Below, piece by piece: positions 42,350-50,032 of a DNA stretch of 64,000 bases (its first letter is position 1; each line of letters starts with the position of its first letter). The stretch covers positions 1-64,000 of the forward strand of contig CBDFKF010000003.1 in assembly GCA_965248765.1 (NCBI GenBank), read 5' to 3'. A model generated the notes under the pieces. It saw only the letters and a list, made by a program, of their open reading frames with translations. It did no database searches and had not been told where the DNA came from. The position numbers were made by a program, and so were the translations under genes. The stretch is from CBDFKF01 sp965248765. GTDB lineage: Bacteria; Pseudomonadota; Alphaproteobacteria; VGEJ01.

Positions 42350-43678
42350 ATGAGCCTCGCGATTCGAGACAACGACGTTGCCCCCGACGAGTGGGTCAAG
42401 GCAAATCTGATCACGGAGATCGAGTGCCTGGTGCCTGACCTCTCTGGCATCGCGCGCGGCAAGATCCTGCCCTCGGACACGTTCTTGCGGAACTACGGCG
42501 AGGGCGGCCTGAGATTGCCGGAATCGGTACTCGCCTGCACTGTCACCGGCGAGAATCCAGAGACCGCCTACGAGATCATCAGTCGGGCCGAGATCGATGT
42601 GCGCATGGCGCCCGATCCGACAACACTGCGGGTGGTGCCCTGGTATACCGAACCGACCGCCCAAGTGATCTGCGATTGTCACTATGCCGACGGCCGCGCC
42701 GTGCCGTTTGCGCCGCGCCAGGTCCTGCGTGGTGTTCTCGACCTTTACGAGGCGCAGGGTTGGCGGGCCGTCCTCGCGCCCGAGCTCGAATTCTTCTTAG
42801 TCAAGATCAACACCGATCCCGACTATCCGCTTGAGCCACCGGTGGGGCGGTCAGGACGCGAGGAGAGCGGGCGCCAGCAATATGGCATTGACGCGGTCAA
42901 CGAATTCGAGCCGCTGTTTGAGGACATCTACGAGTATTGCGAGACCCAAGATGTGGACGTTGACACATTGAGTCACGAGGCCGGCGCCGCACAGATGGAG
43001 ATCAACTTCAGCCACGGCGATCCCCTCGACCTCGCCGACCAGGTCTTCCTGTTCAAGCGGATCGTTCGCGAGGCCGCCATTCGTCACAATCTTTATGCCA
43101 CGTTCATGGCCAAGCCGATCCAGAACGAGCCCGGCAGTGCCATGCATGTCCATCAAAGCGTGGTCCGGGGCACGAGCGGCCGGAATCTGTTCGTCGACAA
43201 AGCCGGCGATGACAGCGATCTGTTTCGCTATTTCCTCGGCGGACTACAGCGCTATCTGCCCGATGCCATGCCGCTCGTTGCGCCGAACGTGAATTCCTAT
43301 CGCCGTCTTGCTCCCAACTTCGATGCGCCGGTGAACATCCAGTGGGGTTACGACAACCGCACGGTCGGCCTGCGGATGCCGCACTCCAGCCCGACCTCGC
43401 GCCGTATCGAAAACCGCGTGCCCGGCGCCGACGCCAATCCATATCTAGTGATCGCGGCGACGCTGGCGTGCGGCCTTCTCGGTACACTCGACGAGGTCGA
43501 ACCGGCGCCGCCCGTCGTGGGCAGTGCCTACGATCTGCCGCTGAGCCTGCCGCGGCACTTGCCCGATGCAATCGCTCGCTTCCAGGCCAGCAAGGCGCTG
43601 CGCGGCGTGCTGGGCGATGCCTTCATCGACATGCTCACGCACGTCAAGACGCGGAGTGGAACGCCTATCAGCGGGTGA
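42350..43678 (+). CDS. puuA: Gamma-glutamylputrescine synthetase-like (glutamine synthetase family), C-terminus frameshifted
   Basis: The 442-residue GS-family ligase is expected to couple glutamate to putrescine. GS motifs are APELEFFL, GAAQMEINFSHGDP, GSAMHVHQSV, NSYRRLAPNFDAPVNIQWGYDNRTVGLRMP and DANPYLVIAATLACGLLG. The frame stops at 43678, but one base added near 43652-43655 (cggag to cgggag) would extend it as EWNAYQRVISSWERENLLLNV to a TAG at 43719, the normal family ending. About 20 C-terminal residues are therefore lost or miscalled. The ATG at 42350 directly follows a run of eight G plus one A, serving as ribosome site. Confidence 0.88.
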   Translation: MSLAIRDNDVAPDEWVKANLITEIECLVPDLSGIARGKILPSDTFLRNYGEGGLRLPESVLACTVTGENPETAYEIISRAEIDVRMAPDPTTLRVVPWYTEPTAQVICDCHYADGRAVPFAPRQVLRGVLDLYEAQGWRAVLAPELEFFLVKINTDPDYPLEPPVGRSGREESGRQQYGIDAVNEFEPLFEDIYEYCETQDVDVDTLSHEAGAAQMEINFSHGDPLDLADQVFLFKRIVREAAIRHNLYATFMAKPIQNEPGSAMHVHQSVVRGTSGRNLFVDKAGDDSDLFRYFLGGLQRYLPDAMPLVAPNVNSYRRLAPNFDAPVNIQWGYDNRTVGLRMPHSSPTSRRIENRVPGADANPYLVIAATLACGLLGTLDEVEPAPPVVGSAYDLPLSLPRHLPDAIARFQASKALRGVLGDAFIDMLTHVKTRSGTPISG

Positions 43679-43837
43679 TCAGCTCGTGGGAGCGGGAGAA
43701 CCTTTTGCTGAACGTGTAGGCCCCGTAGCGGCCGCCGATTGACCGATTGACAAGCCCGAGGCCTGGACAGAGATTGCAGGTAACGGCGTCGGGCCGATAC
43801 TGGCGTACAACGCAATGCACGATGATCTGGGGGGTGA

Positions 43838-44935
43838 ATGATGGGATCATTCAGGCTCTGCGTCGCCGTGGCGCTGCTCGGGTTCGGGGCGCATTCGGCG
43901 ATGGCTGCCGAGGACAAGGTGGTCAACGTCTACAACTGGTCCGACTACATCGATGAATCGATCCTCGAGGAGTTCGAGGCCGAGACCGGCATCCGTGTCG
44001 TCTACGATGTCTACGATTCCAACGATATTCTCGAAACCAAGCTGCTCGCCGGCGGCACTGGGTATGACATCGTCGTGCCGTCTGGCACGTTCCTCAATCG
44101 CCAGATCCAGGCCGGGGTCTATCAGACGCTCGACAGATCGCGCCTGTCCAACCTCGACAACCTCTCGCCCGAGATCATGGCCCAAGCGGCGAAAAACGAC
44201 CCGGGCAACCGGCATGCCATCAACTATATGTGGGGGACGACCGCGATCGGCTACAACGTCGGCCTCATCGAGGCGATCGATCCCGATGCCCCGGTCGATT
44301 CGTGGGACCTGATCTTTGATCCGGCGGTGATCTCCAAGTTCAAGGACTGCGGGGTGCATATCCTCGATGCCGCCGATGAGCTGATTCCGGCGGCCTTGAA
44401 CTACATCGGAGAGGATCCCGATTCGAAGGACCCCGACGTCATCGCCAAAGCCGAGCCGGTCCTCAAGGCGATGCGCCCCTACATCACCAAGTTCCATTCC
44501 TCGCAGTACATCAATGACCTGGCGAATGGCGACATCTGCCTGGCGGTGGGCTGGTCGGGTGATGTTCTACAGGCGCGCGACCGCGCCGCCGAGGCCGAGG
44601 CAGGCGTCGAGATCGCGTACGCGATCCCCAAGGAGGGGGCGCTGTTGTGGTTCGACATGATGGCGATTCCGGCCGATGCCCCGCATCCTGAGAATGCGCA
44701 TCTATTCATCGACTACATCATGCGGCCCGAGGTCATCGCCAAGGCCTCGAACTACATCTACTACGCCAACGGCAATGCTGCCTCGAACCCGTATCTCGAG
44801 GAAGACGTCATCGGCGATCCGGCGATATACCCGCCGGCCGACGTGATAACCCGCCTGTATGCGACGACACCGTACGATGCCACGTCGCAACGGGTCGTGA
44901 CGCGGCTGTGGACCCGCATCAAGGCTGGTGAATGA
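43838..44935 (+). CDS. potF: Polyamine ABC transporter substrate-binding protein (PotF-like)
   Basis: The 365-residue periplasmic binding protein has a signal peptide cleaved after AHSAMA. The mature part begins EDKVVNVYNWSDYIDESILEEFE, matching PotF/PotD. It includes YDIVVPSGTFLNRQIQAGVYQ, INYMWGTTAIGYNV and CLAVGWSGDVLQA. The GTG of the ATPase gene overlaps its end by 8 bases. The gap 43720-43837 shows no gene and probably holds a promoter. Confidence 0.93.
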   Translation: MMGSFRLCVAVALLGFGAHSAMAAEDKVVNVYNWSDYIDESILEEFEAETGIRVVYDVYDSNDILETKLLAGGTGYDIVVPSGTFLNRQIQAGVYQTLDRSRLSNLDNLSPEIMAQAAKNDPGNRHAINYMWGTTAIGYNVGLIEAIDPDAPVDSWDLIFDPAVISKFKDCGVHILDAADELIPAALNYIGEDPDSKDPDVIAKAEPVLKAMRPYITKFHSSQYINDLANGDICLAVGWSGDVLQARDRAAEAEAGVEIAYAIPKEGALLWFDMMAIPADAPHPENAHLFIDYIMRPEVIAKASNYIYYANGNAASNPYLEEDVIGDPAIYPPADVITRLYATTPYDATSQRVVTRLWTRIKAGE

Positions 44936-46097
44936 CCCAGGCGTGACAGCCGGGCAGGGCGAACGCCGGCCCGGCGCACGGTCTGAGCCCTGGCGCGATG
45001 GGGCCGCGAGCCCGCATGTGCGCCTCGTCGATCTGAGCAAACGCTTCGGCGGGCTGGCGGCCGTCGACCGCATCAGCCTCGATATCTTCCAGGGCGAGTT
45101 CTTTGCTCTCCTAGGACCCTCGGGCTGCGGCAAGACGACATTGCTGCGGCTGCTCGCCGGGTTCGAGACCCCGGACAGCGGTACCATCACCATCGATGGC
45201 GAGGCCATGAGCGGAGTGCCGCCGTACGCCCGCCCGGTGAACATGATGTTCCAGTCCTACGCGCTCTTCCCCCACATGAACGTCGAGCGGAACGTCGCCT
45301 TCGGGTTGAAGCAGGATCGGCTGCCGCCGGCGGAGATCGCCGGGCAGGTGGCCGAGATGCTGGCGCTGGTCCAGCTCACGCCGCAGGCCAAGCGCAAGCC
45401 CCACCAGCTCTCAGGCGGTCAGCGCCAGCGCGTCGCGCTCGCCCGCAGTCTCATCAAGCAGCCCAAGATGCTCCTGCTCGATGAGCCGCTGGCGGCGCTC
45501 GACAAGAAGCTGCGCGAGCAGACCCAGTTCGAGCTGATGGCGATCCAGGAGAGGGTCGGCATCACCTTCATCATCGTCACCCATGACCAGCAAGAGGCGA
45601 TGACGGTGGCCTCCCGAATCGCGGTCATGGACCGCGGGCGCGTCGCACAGGTGGCAACGCCAGCGGAGATCTACGAAGCGCCGAACTCCCGCTATGTCGC
45701 GGAGTTCATCGGCGACATCAACCTGTTCGCCGGGCGCATCAGCGGGAGCGCCGGTGAACCGCTCAATGTTGTCTGCGAGGAAGAGGGCGTGACCTTCGAG
45801 GTCGTCGATGCGCATGGGAATACGATCGGCGCGAGCGTATGGGTTGCGTTGCGACCGGAGAAGATTCGGATCGCCGCCACGCCACCCGCCGCCCCGACCG
45901 GCAATTGCCTGGCCGGCGAGGTGTGGGACATCGGTTATCTCGGGAGTACCTCGATCTATCACGTCAAGCTCGACAGCGGAAAGATGATCACCGCCGTTCA
46001 GACCAACCCGGTGCGGGCGGCGGAGCGGCCGCTGGGCTATCGCGACCGGGTCTACCTGAGCTGGTCCGCTGCCGCGGCGGTGGTTCTGCCGTCGTGA
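44928..46097 (+). CDS. potG: Polyamine ABC transporter ATPase (PotG-like)
   Basis: The 389-residue ATPase has Walker A LLGPSGCGKTTLL, the Q-loop MMFQSYALFPHM, signature LSGGQRQRVALARSL, Walker B MLLLDEPLAALD and the H-loop VTHDQQEAM. A C-terminal TOBE domain (VWVALRPEKIRI) completes it. The start is GTG 44928, overlapping potF. It powers the putrescine importer with PotH and PotI. Confidence 0.94.
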   Translation: MNDPGVTAGQGERRPGARSEPWRDGAASPHVRLVDLSKRFGGLAAVDRISLDIFQGEFFALLGPSGCGKTTLLRLLAGFETPDSGTITIDGEAMSGVPPYARPVNMMFQSYALFPHMNVERNVAFGLKQDRLPPAEIAGQVAEMLALVQLTPQAKRKPHQLSGGQRQRVALARSLIKQPKMLLLDEPLAALDKKLREQTQFELMAIQERVGITFIIVTHDQQEAMTVASRIAVMDRGRVAQVATPAEIYEAPNSRYVAEFIGDINLFAGRISGSAGEPLNVVCEEEGVTFEVVDAHGNTIGASVWVALRPEKIRIAATPPAAPTGNCLAGEVWDIGYLGSTSIYHVKLDSGKMITAVQTNPVRAAERPLGYRDRVYLSWSAAAAVVLPS

Positions 46098-47014
46098 AAG
46101 CGCTGCGCTCGCCTCGACCGCGACTCGGCCGCGCCGGCCTCGTCGCGATTCCCTACACCTGGCTGCTGTTGTTCTTCCTTGTACCATTCATCATTGTGCT
46201 CAAGCTGAGCTTCGCCGAGATGGCCCTGGCGATGCCGCCCTATACCGCGGTCATCGAGTGGTTCGACGAGCTCGGCCGGCTGGCGCCACGGCTCACCCTG
46301 AACTTCGCCAACTACGTCCTGCTGGCCGAAGACAGCCTGTACTGGCGCGCCTATCTCAGCAGTCTCGAGATCGCGGCGGTCTCGACCCTGCTGACCTTGG
46401 CCATCGGCTTTCCAATGGCCTACGGCATCGCCCGCGCGCCGGCGCGCACCCGGTTTATTCTGGTGATGTTGGTGATCCTGCCGTTCTGGACCTCGTTCCT
46501 GATCCGTGTCTATGCGTGGATGAGCATCCTGCGGACGGAGGGCCTGTTGAACCTCCTCCTGCAAAGCCTCGGCCTAATCGACCAGCCGCTCGTCATCCTC
46601 AATACCAACACCGCCGTCTACATCGGCATCGTCTACACGTATCTGCCGTTCATGGTGCTGCCGCTGTACGCCAACCTCGTGCGGATGGATGGGAGCCTGT
46701 TGGAGGCGGCCGCCGACCTCGGCTGTCACCCGATCAAGGCGTTCTGGACGATTACGGTGCCGTTGGCGGTGCCCGGGATCATCGCTGGCTCGCTGCTGGT
46801 GTTTATCCCGGTGGTCGGCGAATTCGTGATCCCGGATCTGTTGGGCGGCTCGGACACGCTCATGATCGGCAAGATCCTGTGGGCGGAGTTCTTCAGCAAT
46901 CGCGACTGGCCGTTGAGCTCAGCGGTCACCGTCGTCTTGCTCGCGGTGCTCCTGATTCCGATCGTGCTGTTCCAGCGCCAGCAGACCGCGCGTGCCGCGG
47001 CGAGCGAGGCATGA
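46094..47014 (+). CDS. potH: Polyamine ABC transporter permease (PotH-like)
   Basis: The 306-residue permease has about six helices and the EAA loop LLEAAADLGCHPIKAFWTITVPLAVPGI. It starts YTWLLLFFLVPFIIVLKLSFAE. GTG 46094 overlaps the potG stop as GTGA, and the C-terminal stop overlaps the potI ATG. PotH and PotI form the heterodimeric channel. Confidence 0.93.
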   Translation: MKALRSPRPRLGRAGLVAIPYTWLLLFFLVPFIIVLKLSFAEMALAMPPYTAVIEWFDELGRLAPRLTLNFANYVLLAEDSLYWRAYLSSLEIAAVSTLLTLAIGFPMAYGIARAPARTRFILVMLVILPFWTSFLIRVYAWMSILRTEGLLNLLLQSLGLIDQPLVILNTNTAVYIGIVYTYLPFMVLPLYANLVRMDGSLLEAAADLGCHPIKAFWTITVPLAVPGIIAGSLLVFIPVVGEFVIPDLLGGSDTLMIGKILWAEFFSNRDWPLSSAVTVVLLAVLLIPIVLFQRQQTARAAASEA

Positions 47015-47829
47015 TGCGACACGGCCTCGGGCCGGTCACCATCACGGCGCTGGCTTTCGGCTTCGCGTTTCTCTACGTCCCGATGGCACTCCTCGTCGTC
47101 TACTCGTTCAACGAATCGAAGCTGGTGACGGTGTGGGCCGGCTTCTCGACCCGTTGGTATGGCGCGCTGCTCGAGAACGATCAGCTCCTGGCGGCCGGCT
47201 GGGTGACGCTCAAGCTAGGGTTTCTTTCGGCCACCGTCGCACTCGTGCTCGGCACGCTGGCTGCGCTGGTGCTTGTCCGCATGGGCCGGTTAGCCGGGCG
47301 CACGCTGTTCACGGGCATGGTCTATGCGCCGCTCGTGATGCCGGAGGTGATCACCGGCCTCTCGCTCCTCCTTCTGTTCGTCGCGCTCGACCTCTCGCGC
47401 GGTTTTGCCACCATGTCGATCGCCCACATCACCTTCAACATGGCCTACGTCGCGGTGGTCGTGCAGTCGCGGCTCGTCACCTTCGATCGCTCGCTCGAAG
47501 AGGCCGCGCTCGACCTCGGCGCCACGCCCGTCAAGGCGTTTTTCGCCGTTACCCTGCCGGTGATCGCTCCCGCGATGGTCGCCGGTTGGCTGCTCGCCTT
47601 CACCTTGTCGCTGGATGATCTGGTGATCGCGTCGTTCACCACGGGGCCCGAGGCGACGACGCTGCCGATGTACATCTACAGCAAGGTGCGCCTCGGCGTG
47701 ACTCCCGAGATCAACGCCGTGGCAACCATCCTGATCGGCCTCGTCAGTGTGGGCGTGCTGGTCGCCAGCATCTCGCTCAAGGTCGCCGAACGGCGCCGCG
47801 TCGGTGCCGCGGCACCCGCCGACGCATGA
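47011..47829 (+). CDS. potI: Polyamine ABC transporter permease (PotI-like)
   Basis: The 272-residue permease begins with a FLYVPMALLVVYSFNESK segment and has the EAA loop LEEAALDLGATPVKAFFAVTLPVIAPAM and FTLSLDDLVIASFTTGPEATTLPM. ATG 47011 overlaps the potH stop. It is the last gene of the putrescine uptake operon. Confidence 0.93.
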   Translation: MMRHGLGPVTITALAFGFAFLYVPMALLVVYSFNESKLVTVWAGFSTRWYGALLENDQLLAAGWVTLKLGFLSATVALVLGTLAALVLVRMGRLAGRTLFTGMVYAPLVMPEVITGLSLLLLFVALDLSRGFATMSIAHITFNMAYVAVVVQSRLVTFDRSLEEAALDLGATPVKAFFAVTLPVIAPAMVAGWLLAFTLSLDDLVIASFTTGPEATTLPMYIYSKVRLGVTPEINAVATILIGLVSVGVLVASISLKVAERRRVGAAAPADA

Positions 47830-47888
47830 GCACCGGCCGCCACCGAGTCGCTGTGACATAATGGGGTCGCGAGCGGAGCCGAGGCGTC

Positions 47889-48983
47889 ATGTCCGAAACG
47901 AGTGATCCGAGCGGGCCGGCGTCCCCTCACTACCTGTTGCAGGAGCGCCGCGCGGGGCAATGGCACGAGGTCGGCCGCTACGGATCGGTCGATGCGGCGC
48001 TTCGTCATTTGACTCAGGTCACCGCGAACTATCAGGGCCAGCGGCTTCGTCTTCTCGATGGCCAGATCGACGCGGCGACCGGCCAGCTCGCGTACACCGA
48101 AGCGCTCAGCATCGATCCCGGCGACCCATCGCCGGCCTCGCTCCCGTCTGCGGAGGATATTGTGGCGGCGCGCCGCCGGCACCGTCCCGCGCCGACGCCC
48201 GATGAAGCCGATGCGGAGACGCTCGTTGCCGGGCTGCGCCAGGGGGACCAGTGGCGTGAGTCGGCGTGGCGCCGGCTGGTTGCGGTCGGTCGGCGGGCGG
48301 GACCCGAGGGACCGGCGGCGGCCTCGCGCCCGGCGCTGGCCGCGACGCTGGGGGCGCTGCTTGTCGTCAGTTTTGGCGTCGGCGGCGGCGCGGTGTGGCT
48401 CGCCGAGAACCCGTCCGGCGTCCCGGCGTTCCCGTTGCTGGCCCGTCCCCTCGTCGCTAGAGATGCCCCGCCGCCCGGGGTCGAGGCCGACGTCATGTTC
48501 GGACATAGCTGGGAGCGGCGGTTGACCGAGGTCAAGGCGGAGGGCGCGTCATGCCGACGCTTCGATCGCGGGCTCATCGGGTGCGAGGTCGCCGCTCCCG
48601 TCTGGCCCAGCGATGCGATGACGGTGCAGCTTTTATTCGATGAGGCGAGTGAGCGACTCACCGCCATACAGGTGGTAAGCGAGCCCTTGACGGACACCAC
48701 CGATGCTAAGGACGGGACGCTGGTGCGGCAGCGTTTCGATCAGATCAAACGGACCATCGAGGAAACGCTGCCGGCGGGCTCGGCGGCCCTGACGGTCATC
48801 AACAGTCCCAAGGGACAACCGTTCTGGGAGGGGCTGCGCGCCGACACCGGCGCTGGCGCGTTCTACGCGTCATGGCCTAGCCACGCCGCGCTTGAGAGCC
48901 CGGGCGTTACCCTCAAGCTCTACGGCCTCGATCGCGACCGCGGTTTCTACAAGCTGCTGGTGGAGCCGCCCGGCGGCTCGTGA
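47889..48983 (+). CDS. Single-pass membrane protein of unknown function
   Basis: The 364-residue protein has a cytosolic-looking N-terminal ~145 residues (LLQERRAGQWHEVGRYGSVDAALRHLTQV, then RRRHRPAPTPDEADAETL), one membrane helix at about residues 148-171 (ALAATLGALLVVSFGVGGGAVWLA) and a ~190-residue outer domain. Two cysteines lie close together in SCRRFDRGLIGCEVAAP and may form a disulfide. I do not recognise the family. It lies 59 bases after potI, with tgacataat just upstream as a possible -10 region, and is convergent with the regulator gene at 48993. Confidence 0.8.
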   Translation: MSETSDPSGPASPHYLLQERRAGQWHEVGRYGSVDAALRHLTQVTANYQGQRLRLLDGQIDAATGQLAYTEALSIDPGDPSPASLPSAEDIVAARRRHRPAPTPDEADAETLVAGLRQGDQWRESAWRRLVAVGRRAGPEGPAAASRPALAATLGALLVVSFGVGGGAVWLAENPSGVPAFPLLARPLVARDAPPPGVEADVMFGHSWERRLTEVKAEGASCRRFDRGLIGCEVAAPVWPSDAMTVQLLFDEASERLTAIQVVSEPLTDTTDAKDGTLVRQRFDQIKRTIEETLPAGSAALTVINSPKGQPFWEGLRADTGAGAFYASWPSHAALESPGVTLKLYGLDRDRGFYKLLVEPPGGS

Positions 48984-48992
48984 TGAGGTCGC

Positions 48993-49619
48993 TCAGGCGG
49001 CGCTGGTGTCGGTGCAGGCTGTCGCCATCTTGACCAGATCCGCGAGGCTTGCCGCCTGCATCCTCTCCATCACCTTGGCGCGGTGCGCCTCGACTGTTTT
49101 GAGGCTGATGCCGAGGTCATCGGCAATCATCTTGTTCGACCGTCCGGCGGCGACCAGCTCCATCACCCGGCGCTGGCGCGAGGTTAGTCGTTGGTAACGG
49201 CCGACGATCTCATTCTCGCGCGCCTTGGCATCACGTCGCTTGCTGTCCTGTTCGATGCAACGCTGGATGTGATCCAGCAGTAGCTGGTCGTTGAACGGCT
49301 TCTCGATGAAATCGACGGCGCCCGCCTTCATCGCGCGGACCGCGGTCAGCACGTCGGCGTGGCCAGTGACGATGATGACCGGTATTTCGATCGCCTCGTC
49401 AGCCAGCCGCTCCTGCAGCTCGATACCGCTCACACCCGGCATGCGGACGTCCAGCACGAGACATCCGGGTCGGTCGGGTTCGTGGGATTCGAGGAACTCC
49501 GCCACCGAGGCGAACGTCTCGACGTTAAGGTCCACCGATTCGACAAGCCAGCGCAGGGAATCTCGGACTGCCTGGTCGTCATCGACCACGAACACCGTCG
49601 GATCTTGAGATGACGTCAT
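48993..49619 (-). CDS. FixJ/TtrR-like response regulator with LuxR-type HTH
   Basis: The 208-residue response regulator has a receiver domain with phospho-acceptor D57 (LVLDVRMPGVSG), the acidic pair VVDDDQ and K107 (FIEKPFN). A GerE/LuxR HTH follows at about residues 145-195 (LTSRQRRVMELVAAGRSNKMIADDLGISLKTVEAHRAKV). The start is ATG 49619. No histidine kinase gene lies beside it, so it is an orphan here. It is divergent from the ABC/HlyD pair, 413 bases away. Confidence 0.92.
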   Translation of the reverse strand: MTSSQDPTVFVVDDDQAVRDSLRWLVESVDLNVETFASVAEFLESHEPDRPGCLVLDVRMPGVSGIELQERLADEAIEIPVIIVTGHADVLTAVRAMKAGAVDFIEKPFNDQLLLDHIQRCIEQDSKRRDAKARENEIVGRYQRLTSRQRRVMELVAAGRSNKMIADDLGISLKTVEAHRAKVMERMQAASLADLVKMATACTDTSAA

Positions 49620-50032
49620 GAAAGTACCTGTTTCAACCCCGATCGCCGCGGCGTCGGACCGCAGACATGATGCCGGCGGCACCGCGTTCGATGGTTCCGC
49701 GCGCATCGATGGCTTTGGTATCAGGTTCATGCCCCAATATTCAATACCCGCGGCCTCGTCTCGACCAACGAGGAATGGGGTTGATCCCAATCTTATGCAG
49801 CGTTAGCTCGTTACCGGAAGCTGGTTCTCCCCGGCGCCACTGATCGGCGCGCGTGCCCTAATTTCTGGTCGGGGCGGGCACCCGGCGGTCTGCTGTCGTG
49901 CGCCGTAAGTCGTGTCCCTACGCCCACTACGCGCCGCGAGTTCGCTTGAAAAAACGGCGCTATATTGCTCGAAATAAATAGAAAAGCTAAGTTGCCCACA
50001 GGACCGCGCTGAGCGTCCAGCGAGCGGGAGCG
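49620..50032. other. Divergent intergenic region with an AT-rich patch
   Basis: These 413 bases separate the orphan response regulator from the ABC protein gene. No believable gene is seen. Bases 49945-49990 are strikingly AT-rich for this genome (ttgaaaaaa, tatatt at 49961, gaaataaatagaaaa), a plausible promoter zone for the rightward ABC gene, though -35/-10 spacing is not clear. Confidence 0.45.

Noticed and set aside
49618..49806. 62-codon plus-strand frame upstream of the FixJ-like gene
   Set aside because: Overlaps the regulator start on the opposite strand, with no ribosome site or protein-like pattern.
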